From Loktanella sp. Alg231-35 (GTDB lineage Bacteria; Pseudomonadota; Alphaproteobacteria; Rhodobacterales; Rhodobacteraceae), in contig NZ_FREV01000008.1 of assembly GCF_900143545.1 (NCBI RefSeq), forward strand, positions 21,372-85,371: a stretch of DNA of 64,000 nucleotides, in the 5' to 3' direction. The translations under genes were made by a program, and so were the position numbers. Below, piece after piece: positions 9,697 to 17,077 of the stretch. Each line of letters opens with the position of its first letter. Positions within the stretch are counted from its first letter, which is position 1. The notes beneath the pieces are model-generated. The model made no database searches. It saw nothing but the letters and a program-made list of their open reading frames with translations, and was not told the DNA's origin.

Positions 9697-10165
9697 CCCT
9701 AGAGTATGATGCTGCTTCCGGCATTGCCTCGAAGCAGCCATTGGCGCAGCTGCAGCGGATGACGGCAAAGCCCGCGATGTGTAAAATTGCCCTCAGTTCC
9801 TCGCTGCAGGCTGCATGAACGGCTGGTCTGATCGCTGCATGACAGCACCGAAACCTATGCATCTGCGGCGATTTTCATGCGGCGAGCACGCGCAGCACAG
9901 ATCTGATATTTCCGCTCTGGGCTCAAACCAGTCATCTGACGGAAACAGTCTGTCAAACTCCACGCATCTAGTGGCATAAGGTCTGCTAAGCGGACTTTCC
10001 AGCCATTCGTTTTTCGTACTTCGCTGACGCAGCATCGCTTCGCGCTTGCGGAAGGCCCGCCACCGCCTTGCAGGTCACGTCGCCAATGCGGTCATTCAAT
10101 CTGGCTATGAGCCCAAGTTCTCGGCATACTGCAGTGCCGCGAGTGTCCGCCAGTGACGACATCTA
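9697..10165. other. Intergenic region carrying the dispersed 76-bp repeat
   Basis: 469 bases with no convincing gene. It contains copy 1 of an exact 76-bp repeat (9918-9993). The block just before it (about 9805-9917) is loosely similar to the block before copy 2. Open frames here, including a minus-strand frame of 80 codons through the repeat, have no ribosome site. Confidence 0.5.
9918..9993 (+). repeat. Dispersed 76-bp direct repeat, copy 1
   Basis: Identical base for base to 22952-23027 (begins TGGGCTCAAACCAGTC, ends GTCTGCTAAGCGG). Similarity continues weakly for about 100 bases on the left side and stops abruptly on the right. The copies are in the same orientation, 13,034 bases apart, and flank the methyl-sulfur island. 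Confidence 0.95.
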
Positions 10166-11031
10166 CTATGCCTCAGATCGGCTTGCGCGGGCTGCAATTA
10201 CTGCACCTAGTGTGATGAGTCCGCTTGCCACAAACAGGGCTCCGGTTAGGCCAGCGACGCCGGCGATCACAAGCACAAATGTCGAAAGCAATGGGGCGGC
10301 ATATGACGCGACGCCGAGCAACTGAATATCCCCACGTTTTACACCGATATCCCAAACGAAGAATGCCGACCCAACTGGGCCGACACCTAACCCAATAACA
10401 GCGAGCCAACCGATTGCCTCATTAGGCCAAACAGTGGTCTCAAGACCCAAGTGCGCGATACCCGACAAGACAGATGTTGCAAGGCAGAAAACCGCGACGC
10501 TTGAAGTGGGTGTCCCGCCGAGTTTTCGTGACAGAACTGAATAGCTTGCCCAAATGACGGCACATAAAAGTGCTGAGCCATATCCAAACATCGCACCTGC
10601 TTCAAAGCTTGTTCCGCCTTGGGTTATCAAGATTGCAGCTCCTGCAAATCCAATCACACCGCCGATGATATGCCCTGATTTCAGGCGTTCGCTCGGAAGC
10701 AGGCCCGAGAAAAGTACAATCAAGAGTGGCCAAAGATATGCAATCAACCCGGCCTCCGCCGCAGGAGCAAGCCGCAGGGCCGAGAAATAGAAAAAGTGAT
10801 AGCCAAACAACCCGGCCGTCCCAAAGAAGTAGATCTTCCAGCTCACCCTTCCGAGAGATCTGCTGTCCCCAGTTACTATGACCCACCCGAGGCCGAGCGC
10901 GCCTCCAATAGCGAACGACATGGAAGTCAGTTGAAATGGGGGATCGGGAAAGTCTTTACCGTTAGAAGCGCAAGCAAAGCCCACATCAGCACAGCACAAA
11001 ACCCGAGTATAGTCGCCTGCGATTTTGTCAT
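10166..11031 (-). pseudogene. EamA/DMT-family exporter, interrupted by a one-base frameshift
   Basis: The downstream frame encodes most of a two-domain EamA drug/metabolite transporter with about nine hydrophobic helices (FGYHFFYFSALRLAPAAEAG, LIAYLWPLLIVLFSGLLPSE, PLLSTFVLVIAGVAGLTGA). The missing first helix is in another frame starting at the ATG at 11031 with an AAGG site: MTKSQATILGFCAVLMWALL ... TVKTFPIP. The two frames join at a run of five G (plus strand 10938-10942); one extra base there would give TFPIPPFQLTSMSF, the usual continuation in this family. So the gene is either truly frameshifted or this is a sequencing error in a homopolymer. Last gene of the minus-strand series; amino-acid or thiol export is a guess from the family. 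Confidence 0.75.
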
Positions 11032-11042
11032 GAAACGAGCCT

Positions 11043-11528
11043 TCACTGCATTTTTGAGTATTGATCTGCCAGAAGCCAAACCATGCGATCAAGAAACCAG
11101 AGTTTCGCGCCCATGGAAGTCACAAGCCCGGCGATGAGCCAACCAAGGTCAAGCTGCCAAAGGGCGTAGATGAGTGCGAAAACGCCAATTCCTGTGACAA
11201 GCATTAAGATCCGGCCAACGTGGACATGGTGGGCCGGGATGGGATTTATGCCCCGATCTATCCAAACACGCTCTCCCAGAACCGCCTTTGTCATCCAAGC
11301 GTGGCTATGAATAGGTGGACCAAACAAACGTGGGTTCACCCATGTCCAGACAATCACAATCAAAATGAGCCAGATTGCGCCCCAACCCAGCCAAACGCGG
11401 CTCCAGACAGCAAGGCTGAGAAACGGCAGAATGGTGAGACGCGTCCAGCCGCTCCAAGGGTTGGAATGCCTTACCCATGCCGCATCATCCATGCTCATGA
11501 GCCGTTCTGAGAATTTCGCAATGCCCAT
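11043..11528 (-). CDS. DUF6653-like integral membrane protein
   Basis: 161 residues, ATG with GGAG seven bases upstream. Begins MGIAKFSERLMSMDDAAWVR, followed by HSNPWSGWTRLTILPFL, a motif I associate with DUF6653 proteins. Two hydrophobic pairs (about 35-70 and 105-145) suggest four membrane helices, with a conserved His-rich loop between them (PAHHVHVGRI). Function unknown. It is 31 bases from the upstream membrane gene and 11 bases from the start of the frameshifted exporter, so all are probably one transcript. Confidence 0.7.
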   Translation of the reverse strand: MGIAKFSERLMSMDDAAWVRHSNPWSGWTRLTILPFLSLAVWSRVWLGWGAIWLILIVIVWTWVNPRLFGPPIHSHAWMTKAVLGERVWIDRGINPIPAHHVHVGRILMLVTGIGVFALIYALWQLDLGWLIAGLVTSMGAKLWFLDRMVWLLADQYSKMQ

Positions 11529-11559
11529 CGGTTACTCCGTTTCCTGATCAATTCGCAGA

Positions 11560-11961
11560 CTATGCATCGTCATATCCCAGCCTGAACGAAATCAGTTCCG
11601 CTAGAATCCCGCTGCCATGAATGACAAAACTGAATGGGATCGCTGGTGCGATAGGGCTTTCCATGATTGGTGCCCACAAGAAAAAGATCGCTGAAAACGG
11701 GATACAGTGAGCCGCAATTGCAAGCGCGCTGTAACGCCCCGGCGCAGAGCCGCGAGAACCCATCCACATAGAAACAGCGACAAGCCCCATCAAAGGGTAG
11801 GCCTGCACGAGACCCACAATGGCCATGTCGTTTCCAGCAAGTCCACCATAGGGTCCTACGCCCATAGCCCCACCAAGGTATGTGGCACAAGTCAGGACCG
11901 GGGTGAGAGTCATTAGGGCAGCAGCATGCCATCCCAAGATGTGACGTCCATTCAATTTCAT
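11560..11961 (-). CDS. Small four-helix membrane protein, function unknown
   Basis: 133 residues, ATG preceded by AAAGGATAG. Four hydrophobic segments are visible: about 8-30 (ILGWHAAALMTLTPVLTCAT), 45-66 (MAIVGLVQAYPLMGLVAVSM), 75-97 (ALAIAAHCIPFSAIFFLW) and 100-123. No family recognised. It starts four bases after the SRPBCC gene's stop on the same strand, which argues for joint expression with it. Confidence 0.65.
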   Translation of the reverse strand: MKLNGRHILGWHAAALMTLTPVLTCATYLGGAMGVGPYGGLAGNDMAIVGLVQAYPLMGLVAVSMWMGSRGSAPGRYSALAIAAHCIPFSAIFFLWAPIMESPIAPAIPFSFVIHGSGILAELISFRLGYDDA

Positions 11962-11965
11962 AGGT

Positions 11966-12478
11966 CTATCCTTTGTTTAGTTTGACGGAGTCGGAGATCT
12001 GCTGTTCTGCAGTTGAAAACCGGGTGAGTGTGTGACTTTCTGGATTGGGTTTTGCCGTGCGGACCGTCTCGCACCAACGCTTTAGTCCACGGTTCTCTTG
12101 CATCAGAGCAAGCCAGATCAACGGGGCAAGGCAAACCGCAGATATCAACGCAACGGGCCCAATTAGTTGGACCTTCAAGGTGCATTTGGTTCCACTGCCT
12201 TGGCTGGCCACTTTATGGGTCGCCTGCAAACGAAAGGCTTTGCCAGAGGTTTCCCAAACAAAGTAACGACCGTCCTCAATCTCTGTCACTGTCCAGACTT
12301 TTCTTGATTGCATCGGCTGTTTGATGCTGGCCTGACTGCCGATCCCAAAGCTTAACTTGTCCAACCGGCGTGCGGTCTGAACTGTTGGTGCCCAATACGG
12401 CCAACTGTCGATGTCTGTTGTTTCCTCCCAGACCTCCTGGATCGGACAGGCGATGAATGTGCTGTGTTTGATCAACAT
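11966..12478 (-). CDS. SRPBCC / polyketide-cyclase-like protein
   Basis: 170 residues with GGAG upstream of the ATG. The N-terminus MLIKHSTFIACPIQEVWEE followed by DIDSWPYWAPTVQ is the typical opening of the START/SRPBCC ligand-binding fold (beta strand, two short helices, W-x-x-W). Later strands (SRKVWTVTEIEDGRYFVWE) fit too. A hydrophobic stretch near 112-128 (ALISAVCLAPLIWLALM) may replace the usual C-terminal helix or anchor the protein in the membrane. Binding of a hydrophobic ligand is inferred from the fold; the ligand is unknown. Lies between a MATE pump and small membrane proteins on the same strand. Confidence 0.75.
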   Translation of the reverse strand: MLIKHSTFIACPIQEVWEETTDIDSWPYWAPTVQTARRLDKLSFGIGSQASIKQPMQSRKVWTVTEIEDGRYFVWETSGKAFRLQATHKVASQGSGTKCTLKVQLIGPVALISAVCLAPLIWLALMQENRGLKRWCETVRTAKPNPESHTLTRFSTAEQQISDSVKLNKG

Positions 12479-12539
12479 ATACGTTGTCTCCTGGTTGGGT
12501 GCGGTCTGTTGGGCAGCTGGAACTGGGCGCTCGCGCCGG

Positions 12540-13952
12540 TCATGCTGCTCTCCATGCTCGATAGATGCGCGGCAGGGACCAGCGCGTGTGCGCTGCTGAT
12601 TGGGCGAGGCGCACCAATGTCAAAAGCGTTGTCAGAACCATTCCAAACAATAAACCGGTCCAAACGCCTGTGATCCCCATCTGCTCAACTTCACAAAGAT
12701 AGATGCCCAAAGGCGCGCCGATGACCCAGTTACCGGCGATGGTGAACAGCATGGGCGCGCGCGTGTCTTTGCGCCCGCGCAAAATGCCAGCCGCGGCCAG
12801 ACAGGGGCTCTCAAATAGCTCGATGACGCCAAGCAAAAGCAGAAGTCCCGCCGCAAGACTAGCCGTGGCACCGAATTGACCGGCTCCGAGGAATGCCGTG
12901 GCAAGTGGGTCGGCTCCCGCGGCCAAACATGCAAACAACAAAACGCCTCCAGCCAAACCCAGCCAGATACTGGACCGTATGACCGAATGTTGCAGCGCTT
13001 GATCGCCCAGTGTTTCGGCGCGCGCCATGCGCACCATCGCGGCTTGAAGAAGTGCCATGGGGATTGCATAGGCCACGCCCGCGACCCTTAGTACCAGAAC
13101 ATGTGCAGCGGCCTCGGCAGCTCCGAGCGTCGCGGCATAGATTGTGGCGCCAAGGTAGACACCGACCTCGGCGACAGCTGTGATGCCGATTGGCAGCCCG
13201 ACCCGTAGTACGGCGAACAGCTCGCTCCAATCAAACCGAATGGTTTCTGACTTCGTCGTCTTAACCCGACCGATGACAACCATCACGACAAGGATTGTCG
13301 AAGCGACCAAAAATGACGAAACGCCTGCGCCAGTCACACCAAGTGCTGGCACCGGGCCGACGCCCACCATCAGAGCATAATTGAAGCCTGCATTCAGGGG
13401 CAGCATGACAAGCGTGACACAAAGAAAAACACGTGGCCGCTCTGCGGCGGTCAGCATTGTCCGATAGAGAACCACGCCCAGCATTGGAAGTAATGTCACC
13501 GCCATCGCCTGAGTATAGCCACGCCCGTGGTCCAGAAGCGCGGGATCGATACCCATCGGGCGCAACCAGTCTGGGGCGCTCCAAACGATTGGCACCAGAA
13601 GGGCGGCGACAAGCAGCGCTCCAACCCAGCCGATCCTTTGCAAGCGGACTTGTGCGTTTGCGTCGGCGCGGACGACAGCAGCTGTGTAGAAAGGGGCGAG
13701 GCCGCCAAGAATACCGGCCCCGAAGTAGTAGAGGATGGAGTAAAGATCGCTGCCGACTGCAACGGCTGCCAAAGCCTCGGCACCGAACAGTCGCGCGACC
13801 ATGGCCGCATCGGTAACGCTCATCCCCATCGAGACAAGCGCGATTGCGGCGATCGGCGTCGCCAACCGAAGAAGCGACCGTGCCTCTGCAAATCTGGCGG
13901 CGCCTTTTGCGGCATTAGCGGGGAGCGCATGTGATATGTCGAAGGAATTCAT
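12540..13952 (-). CDS. MATE-family efflux transporter
   Basis: 470 residues from the ATG at 13952 (MNSFDISHALPANAAK); the frame is open further upstream but that part is not protein-like. Twelve hydrophobic helices in two similar halves. Family hallmarks: LLRLATPIAAIALVSMGMSV at the start, then DAAMVARLFGAEALAAVAVG, and in the second half VGLPIGITAVAEVGVYLGAT. These fit NorM-type MATE exporters that move cationic or toxic organics out in exchange for Na+ or H+. The ribosome site is weak. Sits between a secreted protein gene and the SRPBCC gene on the same strand; may export a product or inhibitor linked to this gene set. Confidence 0.9.
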   Translation of the reverse strand: MNSFDISHALPANAAKGAARFAEARSLLRLATPIAAIALVSMGMSVTDAAMVARLFGAEALAAVAVGSDLYSILYYFGAGILGGLAPFYTAAVVRADANAQVRLQRIGWVGALLVAALLVPIVWSAPDWLRPMGIDPALLDHGRGYTQAMAVTLLPMLGVVLYRTMLTAAERPRVFLCVTLVMLPLNAGFNYALMVGVGPVPALGVTGAGVSSFLVASTILVVMVVIGRVKTTKSETIRFDWSELFAVLRVGLPIGITAVAEVGVYLGATIYAATLGAAEAAAHVLVLRVAGVAYAIPMALLQAAMVRMARAETLGDQALQHSVIRSSIWLGLAGGVLLFACLAAGADPLATAFLGAGQFGATASLAAGLLLLLGVIELFESPCLAAAGILRGRKDTRAPMLFTIAGNWVIGAPLGIYLCEVEQMGITGVWTGLLFGMVLTTLLTLVRLAQSAAHTRWSLPRIYRAWRAA

Positions 13953-14133
13953 GATGATACCGAAGAATGAAGCTGTAGCCCCTGTCCAATGTCGGGCTGC
14001 GCCAAGGTGAATATGAATGCAGTTGTGGGAGTCGGCGGGCAGATTTGCGCGCCGACTTGTAAGTTCACGAAGGTCCAAGGACGGTTTCTTGATCCAAGAC
14101 ACCAGTACCGCCACAGTGGCATTTGGGATCTGG

Positions 14134-14682
14134 CTAGGACGCGTCCTGCTGCTGCCCAAGTTCGATCTGCAGGCGCACACCGTAGCCGTCGCTCATACCA
14201 AGCATGACTTGGCTGATCTCGGCTGGTGCATCCGCATAGTCGCCTGTGCCGCCGGTGACAGCGCGTGTGACAGCGACGTCAACATCTGCCAGTTCGGGGC
14301 CGTGAGTGATCAGGAGATCACCGTCGGTGAACTGGATGATCTGGCGCGTGATGACGATTGTGCCGGATTCAGTGCGCATGCCATCGCCCACTAGGTAGCC
14401 GTCGCAAGTCCAGGTACCGATCACGAAGTCCGGAAATGCAGGTTTTCCGTTGGGAAGAGTGCCTTCGAGGCCGCCATCCAGCGTCCCAGCCGGATAGACG
14501 TACCCTTGGGTAATGAATGCGTTGCCATAGGCAGGCATTCCGTCATCGAAGACCGGTGCTTCGGCGAAGGCAAAACGGCTGATGTCTTCGGCCACGTCAA
14601 AAGACGTCAGCATTCCATCAGCCTGCGCAGAAAACGCGGTCGAGGCCAACGCCGCAGCAAGAGTGAATTTGTGGGGTTTCAT
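14134..14682 (-). CDS. Secreted protein, possibly a dirigent/allene-oxide-cyclase-like barrel
   Basis: 182 residues with an AAGGAAA ribosome site. Clear signal peptide MKPHKFTLAAALASTAFSAQADG, cleavage near AQA. The mature part is beta-rich with alternating Gly and polar strands: AFITQGYVYPAGTL, FVIGTWTCDGYLVGDGMRTE, VTRAVTGGTGDYADA. The GTW and TGGTGDYADA motifs resemble the small eight-strand barrels of dirigent and allene oxide cyclase proteins, but this is only a resemblance by eye. No catalytic residues can be named. It ends 180 bases before the MATE start. Confidence 0.6.
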   Translation of the reverse strand: MKPHKFTLAAALASTAFSAQADGMLTSFDVAEDISRFAFAEAPVFDDGMPAYGNAFITQGYVYPAGTLDGGLEGTLPNGKPAFPDFVIGTWTCDGYLVGDGMRTESGTIVITRQIIQFTDGDLLITHGPELADVDVAVTRAVTGGTGDYADAPAEISQVMLGMSDGYGVRLQIELGQQQDAS

Positions 14683-14802
14683 TGAGTTTCCTTTTTCGAT
14701 TCAAGTTTGGGTTTGCGGTTGTGCCGTTTTGGCACGTCGCTTGGTGTCGGCCCGCCTGTAAGGCGAGCCGATAATCTTTAAAAATGTCGCTTGTCAGAGT
14801 GA

Positions 14803-15006
14803 TTAGAGGCCGTAAGGGCCAGGACTGGTCTGATGCGTGACCAGGTCTTCGAACCCGATGTCGCGCAGGACATGATTGGGGAGCTGGGTAAGACGCCTCA
14901 GTTCTTGGCGGTGCCGTCGATCAGCCCGATAAATTCGCATCCGATGGCGCAAGGCCACGAGAAAACGGGAGGGTGCGTCGACGCGTGATTTCAATGTCAG
15001 TTCCAT
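14803..15006 (-). CDS. DUF1127 small protein
   Basis: 67 residues, AAGGATT before the ATG. The C-terminal half carries the DUF1127 signature: RHRQELRRLTQLPNHVLRDI followed by GF. Family members are short, basic, helical proteins, frequent in alphaproteobacteria and sometimes linked to phosphate, stress or RNA functions. It lies about 50 bases after the MddA-like gene on the same strand, and a second DUF1127-like gene lies on the other side of that gene. Confidence 0.85.
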   Translation of the reverse strand: MELTLKSRVDAPSRFLVALRHRMRIYRADRRHRQELRRLTQLPNHVLRDIGFEDLVTHQTSPGPYGL

Positions 15007-15057
15007 GGTTAATCCTTTGATGTGTAGCGAACGCTCGGATGCGCCCGGTTAAATTGG

Positions 15058-15807
15058 TCAATCGCGAAGTCTTGCCCGGTGTTTCGAGCCGTTACGCAGG
15101 CGCGGCACCAGCATCGGCACGCGATGGCGGTAGGCCGCGTAATCGTCGCCAAACTCGCGAAGGAGGGCGCGTTCTTCGAATTGCAGGCCAATCAGGATGT
15201 AGGCGAGCATGACGACAGCAAAGAGCAGACCCCCGACGGTCATCTCGGGCACCGAGAAGACGACAAGCAGGATCCCCAGCTGCAAGGGGTGGCGCACAAT
15301 TCTGTAGGGCAGTGGCGTGCGAAAACGTGAGGTAGAGGCAGAGGTGTCGTTCAGATTGCACCAGGCCTGACGCAGTCCGGTGAACTCGAAATGGTCGAGT
15401 GCGAAGGTTGACACGACGATCAGAACTACCCCGCTGAAGAAGACGGACAGCAGTACGACCTGAGCAATGCCATCGGCGCGCCAAACCACATCCGGTATCG
15501 ACTGCCAAAACAGCATAATCACTGCCAACAGGACCGAAGATTGCAGAACGTATGTTGCGCGTTCAGCGGACTTTGGAATGATCTTGGTCCATTGCCGCTT
15601 GAACGCTGAACGCGCCATTACGCTGTGTACCAATCCGAAGAGCGAGATCAGAAGAATGTTGATCGCGGCTGCCTGAGGCAAAGGTGAGCCAGTATTCGCC
15701 GTACGGATTGAACCGAAATCAAGCAGAAATGCCATAAGCCAAACAAAAACGGCCAGGAAGGCGACATATGACGCAATGGCATAGGCCATAATGAGGATGC
15801 GGAGCAT
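15058..15807 (-). CDS. mddA: MddA-like methanethiol S-methyltransferase (NnrU-type membrane protein)
   Basis: 249 residues from the ATG at 15807, which has GGAGAG six bases upstream; an ATG four codons earlier is less well placed. About six membrane helices. The C-terminal isoprenylcysteine-methyltransferase-like motif is clear: YRIVRHPLQLGILLV, MTVGGLLFAVVMLAYILIG, QFEERALLREFGDDYAAYR, then RVPMLVP. This matches MddA, which uses S-adenosylmethionine to convert methanethiol to dimethyl sulfide in the membrane. Next to a homocysteine S-methyltransferase gene and two DUF1127-like genes, supporting a role in methylated sulfur metabolism. The main alternative is another NnrU-family protein with a different acceptor. 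Confidence 0.75.
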   Translation of the reverse strand: MLRILIMAYAIASYVAFLAVFVWLMAFLLDFGSIRTANTGSPLPQAAAINILLISLFGLVHSVMARSAFKRQWTKIIPKSAERATYVLQSSVLLAVIMLFWQSIPDVVWRADGIAQVVLLSVFFSGVVLIVVSTFALDHFEFTGLRQAWCNLNDTSASTSRFRTPLPYRIVRHPLQLGILLVVFSVPEMTVGGLLFAVVMLAYILIGLQFEERALLREFGDDYAAYRHRVPMLVPRLRNGSKHRARLRD

Positions 15808-15843
15808 GATGCTCTCCATTTTAATTATTTCAGCGGCTTGGCT

Positions 15844-16017
15844 CTAGATTTTCGTAGATTGCCAAGCGCGCAGTTGAGATTTCGGTCGCGCCGGTGGGAA
15901 ACCCAATTCGGTCAATGCCTGGGCATCCAAATACCTGGTCAGTGCCGCGAACTTTTTGCGGGCGGTCCAGTTGTCACGAAATCGGCGGAGCGAGTCACCA
16001 AGCAGATGGGTCATTGC
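15844..16017 (-). CDS. DUF1127-like small protein
   Basis: 57 residues from the ATG at 16017, chosen because AAGGAGAA lies just upstream; the frame could begin at 16041, overlapping the previous gene. RFRDNWTARKKFAALTRYLD followed by ALTELGFPP has the spacing of a divergent DUF1127 domain (helix, then short helix ending in Leu-Gly-Phe). Its start lies 13 bases after the stop of homocysteine S-methyltransferase 1 and its end 36 bases before the MddA-like gene, so it is almost certainly in the same transcript. Confidence 0.65.
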   Translation of the reverse strand, partial: AMTHLLGDSLRRFRDNWTARKKFAALTRYLDAQALTELGFPPARPKSQLRAWQSTKI

Positions 16018-16030
16018 ATTTCTCCTTTGA

Positions 16031-16975
16031 TCAGTCGGCATGCAGCGCGTCGCAGATATTTGCGATGTGCCGATGGTCGGTGCCGCAACACCCCCCGAAA
16101 ACGTTTAGATTGGGCAAAAGGCGCGTGATTTCGGAATATTGCTGAGCAAGTTCGCTCGGGTTTCCGTCATCCAGTTCGGCGCTCCCGTCGAGTTCCGCGT
16201 GGGACATGCGTGACGCATTGCAACGCAGCCCTTGGATGCGTTGCACCCAGTCCCCACCTTGCTCCAACATGTCGCTAAAGTGGTCCGGGTGGGCACAATT
16301 GATCATGTAGTAAGCCGGCTTACGAACACAGCTCGCGTCGACTTCTGCAATTGCGTCAGCCAGCGTTTCGCCTGTGGGCAGGCGTCCGTCAGTCTCCAAT
16401 GTAAAACTGATCACGCTGGGAAGATCGCGATCAGCAGCCGCCCGCGCAATGCCAATTGCTTCGGGCGTGTTTGTGATGGTGATTGCGGACACCATATCTA
16501 CGCCATTGTCTGCAAACACGCCGACCTGAAACGCGTGATACTCTTCAGCGTCGCTTGCGGTCATGATGCTTAACGGGTCATACCCATCGCCGCGCGGACC
16601 GATCACACCGTTGACGATGACGTTGGCACCTTGTCCGAATTCCCGACGAAGCCCGTGGGCAAACGTTACGGCCTCACGGTTAATCTCGACGTGATCGCCT
16701 TTGGCATAGCCAAGCAGGTCTAGCCAATCAGGGCTAGACCGCCACGTATTGGTGTCGAGGATGAAACCAGCATCGTGTTGGCGGGCCGTTTCCATGAGCG
16801 GGGCTATATACTCCTTGATCGCAGCGCGGCCATCTTCGGTGCGGAGCATCGGAAAAAATGCAAAGTGGGGCATGTCGTAGCCCTTGTGGAACAACATTGA
16901 GGTTTCAAAACCGGCCTCTGTCACAAATGTCCGATCGGTCTGGTGCGGCAGTTTTTGGCCGTTTGTCGTAGTCAT
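16031..16975 (-). CDS. Homocysteine S-methyltransferase family protein (copy 1)
   Basis: 314 residues with GGAGAG before the ATG. A PF02574-type TIM barrel: TEAGFETSMLFHKGYDMP at the start, GVIGPRGDGY in the middle, and the zinc-binding cysteines in MINCAHPDHF (about residue 225) and FGGCCGTDHRHI (about 295). Such enzymes transfer a methyl group from S-methylmethionine, S-adenosylmethionine or a similar donor to homocysteine, giving methionine. First gene of the long minus-strand series that includes mddA, and divergent from the SARP/hydrolase regulator across a 102-bp gap. A second copy lies at 19216-20160; the two share the motifs but differ clearly in sequence, so they are not a recent duplication. 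Confidence 0.85.
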   Translation of the reverse strand: MTTTNGQKLPHQTDRTFVTEAGFETSMLFHKGYDMPHFAFFPMLRTEDGRAAIKEYIAPLMETARQHDAGFILDTNTWRSSPDWLDLLGYAKGDHVEINREAVTFAHGLRREFGQGANVIVNGVIGPRGDGYDPLSIMTASDAEEYHAFQVGVFADNGVDMVSAITITNTPEAIGIARAAADRDLPSVISFTLETDGRLPTGETLADAIAEVDASCVRKPAYYMINCAHPDHFSDMLEQGGDWVQRIQGLRCNASRMSHAELDGSAELDDGNPSELAQQYSEITRLLPNLNVFGGCCGTDHRHIANICDALHAD

Positions 16976-17077
16976 ATCTTGCTCTCCGGTCTGATTGAGT
17001 TGAGACCGTTGTGACGGTTGACCGTGTGCACCAGCGTTGTAACGAGCGTTGGAATTGCGTAGAATTTCCGTTGAATT
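16976..17077. promoter_or_regulatory. Divergent promoter region between methyltransferase and SARP-type regulator
   Basis: 102 bases between two divergent genes, so both promoters must lie here unless either starts within a gene. A perfect short inverted repeat ACCGT-TGTG-ACGGT is present near 17006-17019, and GCGTTG recurs nearby. This is a reasonable candidate operator for the regulator encoded to the right, but no -35/-10 pair stands out. Confidence 0.4.

Noticed and set aside
9793..10035. Minus-strand frame through repeat copy 1
   Set aside because: Only the 24 residues inside the 76-bp repeat match the frame through copy 2; the rest differs and neither has a ribosome site. Treated as a repeat, not a gene.
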